This document shows, in pieces, positions 15,732 to 23,535 of a DNA stretch of 63,771 nucleotides. Both the position numbers and the translations under genes were made by a program. The stretch is from JBDTNL01 sp039933785. GTDB taxonomy: Bacteria > Acidobacteriota > Thermoanaerobaculia > Multivoradales > JAGPDF01. The stretch covers positions 1 to 63,771 of the forward strand of contig JBDTNL010000017.1 in NCBI GenBank assembly GCA_039933785.1, read 5' to 3'. The notes beneath the pieces were generated by a model that was given only the letters and a program-made list of their open reading frames with translations, did no database searches and had not been told where the DNA came from. The stretch's first letter is position 1. Each line of letters opens with the position of its first letter.

Positions 15732-17132
15732 TCAACGTAGTGCGGCCCGCCGGATCGCCTCCACCGAGCGTTCCACGTCCGCGGTGGTGGTCATCCAGCC
15801 GGAGACCGAAATGCGGATCGCGGCCTTGCCCCTCCAAGTGGTACCCGACGGCCAGGCCTCGCCGCTCTGCTGCACGCGCAGGAGGCTCGCGCGGGTGAAG
15901 GCGTCGCTCGCGGCCTCGTCGCCGCCGCCGGGCGGCTCGATCCGCACGACCGTCTGGTTGAGAACCACGTCGTTCAGGATGTGAATCCCAGGAATCGTTC
16001 GGAGCCGGTCGGCGAACAACCGCGCATGATCGCTGGTGCGCTCGACGAGCTCCGCGACGCCCTGGCGACCTAGAGAGCGCAACGCCGCCCACACTGCGAA
16101 GCCGCGCGCGCGGCGAGAAAACTCCGGCGTCCATTCGAAAGGATCGCGATCGCGACCCTCGGTCTGATCGAGGTAGGCCGCCGTGGCGGTCAGCGCGGCG
16201 CGATGGGCTGCGGGGTGGGCGGTGAACACGAGGCCCGAGTCGTACGGCACGTTCAACCATTTGTGCGCATCGGTTGCCCACGAATCGGCCTGCTCGAGCC
16301 CGGCGACCAACGGACGGAATCGCGCGCTCGCCCCCGCCCACAGGCCAAAAGCGCCGTCGACGTGCACCCAGGCGCCGTGCCGGTGCGCGAGCGGGATGAT
16401 CTCCGCCAGGGGATCGAACGCGCCACTGTTCACGTTGCCGGCCTGCGTGCAGACGATGAGCGGACGCTCGCCCAGCGTCGAGAGGACCTCGGCGAGCGCG
16501 TCGGCGCGCATCCGCCCCTGCCCGTCGACGGCGACCTTGTGCACGCGGTCGCGGCCGAGGCCGAGCATCTGGAGCGCCGTGCGGATGGTGACGTGCGCTT
16601 CCTCGCCGAGCACGACCGCGATCTCGGGAGCGCCGTAGAGGCCGCGGCCTTCGACATCCCATCCTGCCCGCTCGAGCACCGCATGGCGGGCGCTCGCGAG
16701 GGCGGTGAAATTGGCCGCCTGACAGCCGGTGACGAATCCGACGCTCGCGCCGGTGGGCAGGCCGAGCAGCTCGCGGATCCATTGGCCGGCGACTTCTTCG
16801 ACTACCGCCGCGGCAGGAGCGAGCACGGAGAGGCCGGCGTTCTGGTCCCAAGCACCCGCCAGCCAGTCCGCCGCAAGCGCCGCAGGCAGCGAGCCGCCGA
16901 CGACGAAACCGAAGAACCGCGGACCGGCGGAGGCCATGATGCCGCCGGAGGCATCGCGCACGAGCTGCTCGATCACTTCTTCCGGAGGCACGCCGCGTTC
17001 GCCGAGCGGTCCGCCGAGGGCTTCGCGCAACTGTGCCGGAGAGGCGACCGGTGCAACCGGGCGATCGGGTAGCGATTCCAAATAGTCTGCGGCGCGTCGC
17101 GCCGTTTTTTGCAGCAAGTCACGTGTCGACAT
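15732..17132 (-). CDS. PLP-dependent group II amino-acid decarboxylase
   Basis: 466 residues, normal length for the aromatic-L-amino-acid/glutamate decarboxylase family. The PLP Lys is in TDAHKWLN near 289; HVDGAFG near 255 supplies the Asp that contacts the pyridine nitrogen; GFVTGCQAANFTAL near 130 binds the phosphate. It should decarboxylate an amino acid to the amine; specificity cannot be assigned. It lies 29 bases downstream of proC and 21 bases upstream of the permease. The ATG at 17132 has only a weak ribosome site. Confidence 0.9.
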   Translation of the reverse strand: MSTRDLLQKTARRAADYLESLPDRPVAPVASPAQLREALGGPLGERGVPPEEVIEQLVRDASGGIMASAGPRFFGFVVGGSLPAALAADWLAGAWDQNAGLSVLAPAAAVVEEVAGQWIRELLGLPTGASVGFVTGCQAANFTALASARHAVLERAGWDVEGRGLYGAPEIAVVLGEEAHVTIRTALQMLGLGRDRVHKVAVDGQGRMRADALAEVLSTLGERPLIVCTQAGNVNSGAFDPLAEIIPLAHRHGAWVHVDGAFGLWAGASARFRPLVAGLEQADSWATDAHKWLNVPYDSGLVFTAHPAAHRAALTATAAYLDQTEGRDRDPFEWTPEFSRRARGFAVWAALRSLGRQGVAELVERTSDHARLFADRLRTIPGIHILNDVVLNQTVVRIEPPGGGDEAASDAFTRASLLRVQQSGEAWPSGTTWRGKAAIRISVSGWMTTTADVERSVEAIRRAALR

Positions 17133-17161
17133 GCGATTCGATCCTCATCGTGTGCGTTGAC

Positions 17162-17989
17162 TCAACCAGCGATCAGCTCCCCGGCCCGTCGTGTCGCCTC
17201 GACCACCGCCTTGATCAGGGTCACGCGGAGGCCGCCTTCCTCGAGCTGCAGCAGGCCGTCGATGGTGCAGCCCGCGGGCGTGGTGACGGCATCCTTCAAC
17301 AAGGCGGGATGTTCGCCGGTCTTGAGCACCATCTGGGCCGCACCGAGCGCCGTCTGCGCGGCGAGCTCGGTCGCGATGTTGCGCGGCAGGCCGACCTTCA
17401 CTCCGCCCTCGGCGAGCGATTCGAGCACCACGTAGACGAACGCCGGTCCACTCGCCGAGAGTGCGGTGACCGCATCCATGTGTTTCTCGTCGAGGGTGAT
17501 GACGCGGCCGACGGCTTCGAACAAGGCCCGGGCGCGCGCCACGTGCTCTTCACTGGCGTGGGTGCCGGCGCTCAAGACGGTCATGCCGGCGCCGACCAGG
17601 CTCGGCGTATTGGGCATGGCGCGGACCACCGGCACGCCGGGTTGGAGATGGCGCTCGATGAAGGCCAGCGTTGCCGAGGCCACGATCGACACCACGAGTT
17701 GCCGCGGCTGCAGATGCGGACGGAGCTCATCGAGCACATCGCCGAGGGCCTGCGGCTTGACCGCGAGGAGCACGAGGTCGGCGTCCTGCACGGCCTCGGG
17801 ATTGCTGGTGACGACCGCCACTTGGAGGCGCTTGGCAACTTCGCGCCCGGTGTCGGCGTGACGGGTAGTGGCACGGACGCTCGCCGCGTCCAGCCGGCCG
17901 GCGTCGAACAACGCGCGCAGCAGGGTGGTCGCCATCTTCCCGGCGCCGACCACTGCCAGGCTTCCTTGGATTTTTCCTTCGCTGGTCAT
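17162..17989 (-). CDS. proC: Pyrroline-5-carboxylate reductase
   Basis: 275 residues. Catalyses the NAD(P)H-dependent last step of proline synthesis. The N-terminal Rossmann fold has VVGAGKMATTLL near 12, then VLLAVKPQ near 75, the conserved RAMPNTPSLVGAG near 118-130, and the C-terminal dimerisation helices with LRDAV/TPAGCTIDGL-type motifs near 235. AAGGGGAG lies before the ATG at 17989; the in-frame extension to 18064 has no ribosome site. Probably co-transcribed with the decarboxylase 29 bases downstream. Confidence 0.95.
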   Translation of the reverse strand: MTSEGKIQGSLAVVGAGKMATTLLRALFDAGRLDAASVRATTRHADTGREVAKRLQVAVVTSNPEAVQDADLVLLAVKPQALGDVLDELRPHLQPRQLVVSIVASATLAFIERHLQPGVPVVRAMPNTPSLVGAGMTVLSAGTHASEEHVARARALFEAVGRVITLDEKHMDAVTALSASGPAFVYVVLESLAEGGVKVGLPRNIATELAAQTALGAAQMVLKTGEHPALLKDAVTTPAGCTIDGLLQLEEGGLRVTLIKAVVEATRRAGELIAG

Positions 17990-18060
17990 GTTCACACTCC
18001 CCTTCGGAGCGTGAATCGTATCGCTCGCCGGCTTCCGGCGCCCATCGGCGCCCATCGGCG

Positions 18061-18462
18061 TCAACGGCGCGGCTTGTGCGACTGCAGGGCCAGCGTGTTG
18101 CCCTCGCTGTCGCGGAAGAAGGTCATCCAGAGATCGTGCGTGGGCGCGCTGTAGATCAGGTGCGGAGTATCCCGAAACTCGACCCCTTTCGAGGCCAACG
18201 CCAGGTGAGCGGCCTCGATGTCGTCCACCTGGAAGTAGAGGACCGACGAGGCGTGGTCGTACTCATCGGTCTCTGGCAAGGACAGCATGAGCATCAGCTC
18301 GCCGAGCTCGAAGAACGCCATCTTCGGCGCCGGGAAGAGGAACTTGAGGCCCAGCGTGTCGCGATAGAACGCCGTGGCGCGATCGATGTCCTTGGCGTTG
18401 ATCGCGATCTGCCCGATCTTGCTGATCCATGGCTCGGTTGCTTCGCCCATTGCCTTACTCAT
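18061..18462 (-). CDS. VOC-family (glyoxalase/bleomycin-resistance fold) protein
   Basis: 133 residues with the paired beta-alpha-beta-beta-beta modules of the VOC fold: ISKIGQIAINAKDIDRATAFYRDTLG at the start and SSVLYFQVDDIEAAHLAL in the second half. Possible metal ligands are Glu in FFELGELMLM and in DSEGNTLALQS. Function could be a lyase, isomerase or resistance protein. AAGGAG precedes the ATG at 18462. It is divergent from a MarR gene across a 50-base region holding a palindrome, so that regulator probably controls it. A short CGGCGCCCAT duplication lies just after its end (18037-18056). Confidence 0.85.
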   Translation of the reverse strand: MSKAMGEATEPWISKIGQIAINAKDIDRATAFYRDTLGLKFLFPAPKMAFFELGELMLMLSLPETDEYDHASSVLYFQVDDIEAAHLALASKGVEFRDTPHLIYSAPTHDLWMTFFRDSEGNTLALQSHKPRR

Positions 18463-18472
18463 CGCACGCTCC

Positions 18473-18502
18473 TTGACATAAGTTAGCTAGGCTAACTAAA
18501 CT
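18473..18502 (+). promoter_or_regulatory. Promoter of the divergent marR gene with operator between -35 and -10
   Basis: TTGACA (18473-18478) and TAAACT (18497-18502) are 18 bases apart. Between them AGTTAGC-TAG-GCTAACT (18481-18497) is a perfect palindrome with 7-base arms, so bound MarR would block polymerase. The same palindrome lies upstream of the VOC gene on the other strand. The ATG at 18513 is only 10 bases past the -10, so the leader would be a few bases at most. Confidence 0.65.
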
Positions 18503-18512
18503 GTATGGCGCG

Positions 18513-18977
18513 ATGAACGAATCGTCAAGCCCTCCTGGTGGACCCGAGAGCCCGGCTCGCGAAATCATCCATCGAGTCGCCGATCGTCTGCATAAGCAGG
18601 CGATTCGGCTGCTGCGCCGTCTGCGTCGCGAGGATGTTTCGACCGGCCTCTCCCCGGCCCGCGCTTCGGCGCTGTCGGTCTTGGTCTTCACCGGTCCATT
18701 GACCCTGGGCGCGCTGGCCCTGGCCGAGCAGGTGAGCGCACCGACCATGAGCCGAGTCGTCGCGGCCTTGACTGGCGACGGTCTGGTCAAGCGAGAGACC
18801 GATCCCGAGGACGGACGGGTCGTTCGCCTGCGCGCGACGGCCAAGGGGGTTCGCCTGCTCCAGCAGGGGCGGGCGAGGCGTCTGCGCGCTTTTGGCGACT
18901 TGCTCGCTCCGCTCGACGACGACGAGCTCGCAGTTCTGCTCCGGGCGACCGAGCTGCTGGAGCGAGTCGTGCGCTAG
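18513..18977 (+). CDS. MarR-family transcriptional regulator (divergent from VOC gene)
   Basis: 154 residues with a winged helix at about 45-110: PLTLGALALAEQVSAPTMSRVVAALTGDGLVKRE and the wing DPEDGRVVRLRATAKG. N-terminal and C-terminal helices form the dimer interface. It is transcribed away from the VOC gene, and the shared 50-base region holds a perfect palindrome placed between its -35 and -10, so it very likely represses itself and the VOC gene. No ribosome site precedes the ATG. Confidence 0.92.
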   Translation: MNESSSPPGGPESPAREIIHRVADRLHKQAIRLLRRLRREDVSTGLSPARASALSVLVFTGPLTLGALALAEQVSAPTMSRVVAALTGDGLVKRETDPEDGRVVRLRATAKGVRLLQQGRARRLRAFGDLLAPLDDDELAVLLRATELLERVVR

Positions 18978-19078
18978 CCGTATCCTATTCACCACGCGCT
19001 ATTTGGCCCGTCAGGCGCCGCCGATGGCTCGAAATCGGGCCGCGGTGCGGTACGATGAGCGCTCGAGAGGAGGCCAGG

Positions 19079-19267
19079 ATGGCCAAGAAAACCGCCCAAA
19101 CCTTCGCCAAGCGTCAAAAAGAGCTGGCTCGCAAGGAAAAGCAGCAGCACAAGGCCCAAAAGCGGCAGGAGCGCAAGGTCGAAAAGACCGGTCGCGAAGT
19201 CGCCGGCGGCGATCCCGATATCGATTGGATCGTTCCCGGCCCCCAGCCGCCGATGGAGGACATCTAG
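19079..19267 (+). CDS. Small, highly basic conserved protein of unknown function
   Basis: 62 residues. Residues 1-42 are almost entirely Lys, Arg, Glu, Gln and Ala and should form one long charged helix. The tail contains DPDIDWIVPGPQPP, which I believe recurs in similar small proteins of Acidobacteriota and deltaproteobacterial lineages. The start at 19079 is chosen because GAGAGGAGG lies 5 bases upstream; an ATG at 19055 has no site. It could bind nucleic acid or ribosomes, but that is a guess from charge alone. A hairpin terminator follows. Confidence 0.75.
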   Translation: MAKKTAQTFAKRQKELARKEKQQHKAQKRQERKVEKTGREVAGGDPDIDWIVPGPQPPMEDI

Positions 19268-19310
19268 CGCGGTAGCTGGGTCGCGTTCCGCGATCGTGCG
19301 GAGGATCCGG

Positions 19311-19346
19311 GGCCGGGAGCGAAGGACTTCGTTCCCGGCCTTGGTG
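19311..19346. terminator. Hairpin terminator between convergent genes
   Basis: GGCCGGGAGCGAA (19311-19323) pairs with TTCGTTCCCGGCC (19328-19340), a 13-base stem with one G-U pair and a GGAC loop, followed by a mixed T-containing run (TTGGTGTTTC). It lies between the small basic protein gene and the convergent Asp-box gene and could serve both. Confidence 0.7.
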
Positions 19347-19367
19347 TTTCTAGGTGACTCGGCCGAT

Positions 19368-22300
19368 CTACTTCGCCCCCGGAATCAGGATCGCGGGTAC
19401 CCCCAACCCGACGGCGTCAGCGTTCTGTCGCGCTAGGTCGCCGATCAACGCGGCGAAGTCCGCCAGTACTCCGTCGAGCTCCTTCCTCTGCCGCGCGAAC
19501 TCCTCCTTCACCCCCTGCGTCGGGGCCCCGCTGCCACTCGTGGCCCAGCCCATGAGAGGCGAAAGGCGGGAATAGAGCTGGGCGCCGCCGAGCTGGGCGA
19601 GAACGTCGTAGGCGATCTTGGCGTCGGGGTTGTGGAGGCGCTTCTCGATGGCGTCGAGGCGCGCGATCAGATCGTCGGAGGACTTGACGAGCGCCGCGGC
19701 CTTGGTCGCGAGCGCCGGCTCGGCCTTGAGCAGCGCGGTGCGCTCGCTTAGCTGCCTGCGAAGCGACTGCAGGCGATTGACGGCGCGCGTCGTGTCGGTG
19801 ATGGCGTCCCGGATTGCGAGGCCGAGCGCGAGCTGGGCGTCGAGGTCGGCCGGCGGCACGGTCGAGCGCGGATCGGCAAGCACGTGGAAGGGGACGCTGA
19901 GCGCGGTGCTGTCGACGGTGAGCCTGGCGAAGTAGGCGCCTGGCGCGGCCAGCGGACCGTGCGCCGGATCGCCTGAATCCACGATCGCGCCGGTGATCAT
20001 TTCGGCGCCCGCCCAGTGCAGGTCCCAGGTCGCGACATTGAGCCCGGCATCCTTCGAGAGCGCCGCCTTCTTGAGCGCCTCGGTTTCGAGCTCGACGTAT
20101 TCGCTGCTGCGGCTCGGCTCCTTGGCCTTGCTGCTCAAGGTGTCGACAGTTCTTCCCTGGCGGTCGAGAATGTCGATCGTCACCTCGCCTTTGGGAGCGC
20201 CCTTCAGCCAGTAGTGCAGCACCGCCCCGCGCGGTGGGTTGCTCGCGGTCCAGGCCGGGCCGTAACCGTCGCCATAAGACCAACGCACGGCGTCTTGGAC
20301 CGGGAGGAGATCGACGGCGGTCTTCTGCCTTGCCGCGGTGAGCACGAGGAGGGGAGTACGGTCATCGAGAATCCACATCGAGCGGCCCAGGGTGCTCGCC
20401 ACCAGGCTGCGATCCTTGATCACGAGGTCGGTGACCGCGACGGTCGGCATGCCGTTACCCAGCTTCTTCCACGAGGCTCCGGCATCGAGAGAATAGGTGA
20501 TGCCGTTCTCGGTGCCGAGCCAGAGGACGTTTCGGTCGGTCGGGTCCTCGCGCACGGTGCGCAGGTAGCTGGCCTGGTCGAGCTTCGCATCGAGCCGCGT
20601 CCACGTTGCGCCGTAGTCGGCGGTCTTCCACAGATAGGGCCTCGGGTCGTCCAGCCGATGGGCATCCGCCACCACATAGGCAGTGCCGGCGTCGAAGTGG
20701 GAAGGCTCGATCATGGCGATGGTGGACCACTCGGCCAGGCCGGGCAAATTCTTGGATACATCGTTCCAACCCGCGCCGCCGTCTCGGGTCACGTGCACCA
20801 AGCCGTCGTCGCTCCCCACCCAGATGACGCCCTTCTCGCGCGGTGATTCGGCGATGGCGAAGATCGTGCAATAGATCTCGACGCCGGTATTGTCGCCGGT
20901 GATCGGGCCGCCCGACCGCTTTTCCTTGCTCTTGTCGTCGCGTGTCAGATCGGGCGAGATCGATTTCCAGGTGAAGCCCTCGTCGTCCGAACGGAACAGC
21001 ACGTTGGCGCCGTGGTAGACCACCTTGGGATCGTGCGGCGAGGTCGCAATCGGCGCCGTCCATTGAAAGCGATAGAGCAGATCCTCGCCGCCGTGGCCCG
21101 AGGCGTTGTAGGGATACACGCCGACGTGCCGGGTCTCGCCCGTCCGACTGTCGTGGCGCGAAAGATAGCCGCCGTAGTCGCCAGCGAAGACGATGTGGTT
21201 GTCGGCGGGATCCGCCACCACCCAGCCGGCTTCACCGCCCCCGACGCCGTACCAATCGGCGTTGCGGATGCCTGCCCCGAGCAGCGAGTTGCTCGGACCC
21301 TGCGCGGTGCCGATGTCTTGGAGCGAACCGGCCACTTTGAACGGCACCGAGCTATCGACGCCGACATGGTAGAACTGCCCGATCGGCAGCGGCGGCGACC
21401 ACCAGGTCTCGCCGCCATCGAGTGAGAGGTCGACACCGCCATCGTTGGCGACGATCATCCGCTTCGGATTCTGCGGATCGATCCAGGCGTCATGCATGTC
21501 GCCGTGCTGGTAGCCCGCCGGGAAGGTAAAGTTCTTGCCCCCGTCGATGGTCTTCAACAGGGCCACCTGCGGGAACCACGCTTCATCCGGGTTCGTGGGA
21601 TTCACCGTCATGGTCGTGTAGTACCAGTGGCGCTGGCGCAGTCGGTGATCGCTGCTCACGTGCGTCCACTTCTCGCCGCCGTCGTCGGAGCGAAAGAGCC
21701 CGCCGTCCAGATTCTCGATCAGGGCGTACACGCGGCGATCGTCCGAAGGCGCGATCGCGATCCCGACTTTGCCCCAGAGCCCTTCCGGCAGACCGTTGCC
21801 GCCCCCTCCGGTCAGCTGCTTCCAGGTGTCGCCGCCGTCGCGCGACACGTAGAGCCCCGACCCCGGCCCGCCGCTCACCAACTCCCACGGCCGGCGCCGC
21901 ACTTGCCAGAGCCCGGCGAAGATGACGCGCGGGTTGCGCGGGTCGATCGCGACGTCCGAGGCGCCGGTGTCGGCGTCCTTCTTCAGTACCTGCTGCCAGG
22001 TCTTGCCGCCGTCGCGGGTGCGGTAGACCCCGCGCTCGGGGTTCGGGCCATAGGCGTGACCGAGAACCGCGGCGAACGCGATGTCGGCGTCCCGCGGATC
22101 GATGGCAATCGTGCCGATCTGTCCAATCTGAGACCAGACATGGGTCCAGGTCTTGCCGGCATCGGTCGACTTGTAGATGCCGTTGCCGGCTGCCACGTTG
22201 CCGCGGATATTGGCCTCACCCGAGCCGACGTAGATCACGTTGGGATCGGAGGGCGCGACCGCGATCGAGCCGATGGAGGAGACCGGCTGATCGTCGAAGA

Positions 22301-22604
22301 TCGAAGCGAAGCTCTGCCCGCCATCCGAAGACTTCCAGACTCCTCCGGAGGCCGAGGCCGCGTAGTACACGAGAGGGTTTCCCGGCACGCCGACGGCGCG
22401 CGTCGTGCGCCCACCCCATGCCGGGCCGAGCAATCGAACCTTGAGCCCGGCCAGCGGATCCTTGGGCGCTTCCGCTGCCGTCGGCGCAGGCGAAACATTC
22501 TTGGCCGGCTCGCTCGCCAGCGCAGGCATGGCCCCAGAAAAATACGCTGCCAGCCCCAGGACCAGCGAAGCACGGGACGAACGACGGCGAGTCGAAGCCA
22601 GCAT
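19368..22604 (-). CDS. Large secreted Asp-box (BNR/sortilin-type) beta-propeller protein, second copy
   Basis: 1078 residues with a signal peptide (about 1-31). About 700 residues carry around eleven Asp-boxes, such as SSDGGQSF, STDAGKTW, TRDGGKTW, SRDGGDTW, SLDGGETW and SLDAGASW. This is the same architecture as the protein at 7554-10973: propeller, beta-rich segment from about 790, and C-terminal helical segment. It lacks the Lys-rich linker. AAGGAGA precedes the ATG at 22604. It is monocistronic, ending near a terminator. Often named glycosyl hydrolase, but no catalytic residues are recognisable. Confidence 0.85.
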   Translation of the reverse strand: MLASTRRRSSRASLVLGLAAYFSGAMPALASEPAKNVSPAPTAAEAPKDPLAGLKVRLLGPAWGGRTTRAVGVPGNPLVYYAASASGGVWKSSDGGQSFASIFDDQPVSSIGSIAVAPSDPNVIYVGSGEANIRGNVAAGNGIYKSTDAGKTWTHVWSQIGQIGTIAIDPRDADIAFAAVLGHAYGPNPERGVYRTRDGGKTWQQVLKKDADTGASDVAIDPRNPRVIFAGLWQVRRRPWELVSGGPGSGLYVSRDGGDTWKQLTGGGGNGLPEGLWGKVGIAIAPSDDRRVYALIENLDGGLFRSDDGGEKWTHVSSDHRLRQRHWYYTTMTVNPTNPDEAWFPQVALLKTIDGGKNFTFPAGYQHGDMHDAWIDPQNPKRMIVANDGGVDLSLDGGETWWSPPLPIGQFYHVGVDSSVPFKVAGSLQDIGTAQGPSNSLLGAGIRNADWYGVGGGEAGWVVADPADNHIVFAGDYGGYLSRHDSRTGETRHVGVYPYNASGHGGEDLLYRFQWTAPIATSPHDPKVVYHGANVLFRSDDEGFTWKSISPDLTRDDKSKEKRSGGPITGDNTGVEIYCTIFAIAESPREKGVIWVGSDDGLVHVTRDGGAGWNDVSKNLPGLAEWSTIAMIEPSHFDAGTAYVVADAHRLDDPRPYLWKTADYGATWTRLDAKLDQASYLRTVREDPTDRNVLWLGTENGITYSLDAGASWKKLGNGMPTVAVTDLVIKDRSLVASTLGRSMWILDDRTPLLVLTAARQKTAVDLLPVQDAVRWSYGDGYGPAWTASNPPRGAVLHYWLKGAPKGEVTIDILDRQGRTVDTLSSKAKEPSRSSEYVELETEALKKAALSKDAGLNVATWDLHWAGAEMITGAIVDSGDPAHGPLAAPGAYFARLTVDSTALSVPFHVLADPRSTVPPADLDAQLALGLAIRDAITDTTRAVNRLQSLRRQLSERTALLKAEPALATKAAALVKSSDDLIARLDAIEKRLHNPDAKIAYDVLAQLGGAQLYSRLSPLMGWATSGSGAPTQGVKEEFARQRKELDGVLADFAALIGDLARQNADAVGLGVPAILIPGAK

Positions 22605-22664
22605 GAAGTCTCCTTGTGTGTTCAGCCACGATATCGCGCTCCGGAGGTGGTACCTTCATCGCCG

Positions 22665-23483
22665 ATGAATTCCGCCGCCCGCGTCGAAGAGGGTCTCGCC
22701 GAGGCGGCACGCGTGCTGCCGTCGAGTCTCTCGGCCCATCGCCCCTACCGGCGTCTCGCGTTCATGGACTCGACCAACCTGCTGATCTTCGCGGTCGCGC
22801 TGGCGGCGGGAGTCGGGAAGGGCCTTTGGCGGTTCACTGCGGGTGTGCTGGTTGCGGAAGCGCTCTGGCTGGCGCTGGCATCGCGTATCGGCGCCACACG
22901 ACGCGGGCTCGATGCGCGCTTCGCGGCGGAGAGCGCGGTCAAAGAACGCCAGCGTCGCAATGAGCTCTTGGGAGAGCTCTCGACCGCAGATCGAGCCCGA
23001 ATCGAGGCTCTCATCGATCTTCGGCAAGGGCTGGCACGGCGGGCGACCGCAAGCGGCGCCGACGCCGGAACCAGCGACCGCATGCTGGACGCGCTCGGCC
23101 AAACCGACGCGCTCTTCGGGCTCGGCGTGCTCGAGGCACGGCGCTCGGCGCGGCTCAAGACCTATCTGAGGGAGCTCGATCCCGAACAGATCGAGCGCGA
23201 TCTGCGGCGGCTCGCGGATGCCGGCGATACGGCGAGCCTCGAGCTCGCTCGCCAGCGCCAGGCGCGAGCACGCGAGGGTCAGACCGCGTTCGATGCCAGC
23301 CGGGAACGAGTGATGCTGCTCGAGAACGCCTTGCGCGCAGTCGCCAGTCGCGAACCGACTGAGGCCCCACAGCCGCCGATCGGCGACTTGCTCTCGGGAG
23401 TCGACGCGTTGGTGCAGGCGAAGCACCCGCTGAGCGAGTCGCCGGGCAGTTGGCGTTCCTTGATGAACGCCACGCCGAACTAG
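22665..23483 (+). CDS. Membrane protein with long cytoplasmic coiled coil, unknown function
   Basis: 272 residues; family not recognised. Two hydrophobic segments lie at about 40-75 (LLIFAVALAAGVGKGLWRF and the segment after it). The rest is highly charged and helical, with heptad-like Leu/Ala patterns at about 85-235 (for example ESAVKERQRRNELLGELS and LELARQRQARAREGQ). The ATG at 22665 is the best visible start, although GGAGGTGG is about 16 bases upstream, further than usual. It diverges from the Asp-box gene and precedes the CRTAC1-like gene by 52 bases. Confidence 0.6.
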   Translation: MNSAARVEEGLAEAARVLPSSLSAHRPYRRLAFMDSTNLLIFAVALAAGVGKGLWRFTAGVLVAEALWLALASRIGATRRGLDARFAAESAVKERQRRNELLGELSTADRARIEALIDLRQGLARRATASGADAGTSDRMLDALGQTDALFGLGVLEARRSARLKTYLRELDPEQIERDLRRLADAGDTASLELARQRQARAREGQTAFDASRERVMLLENALRAVASREPTEAPQPPIGDLLSGVDALVQAKHPLSESPGSWRSLMNATPN

Positions 23484-23535
23484 GTCTCGAGCGCCGCCGC
23501 GTCGATGCTACCGACCGATCTACTCTTGGGGAGGG

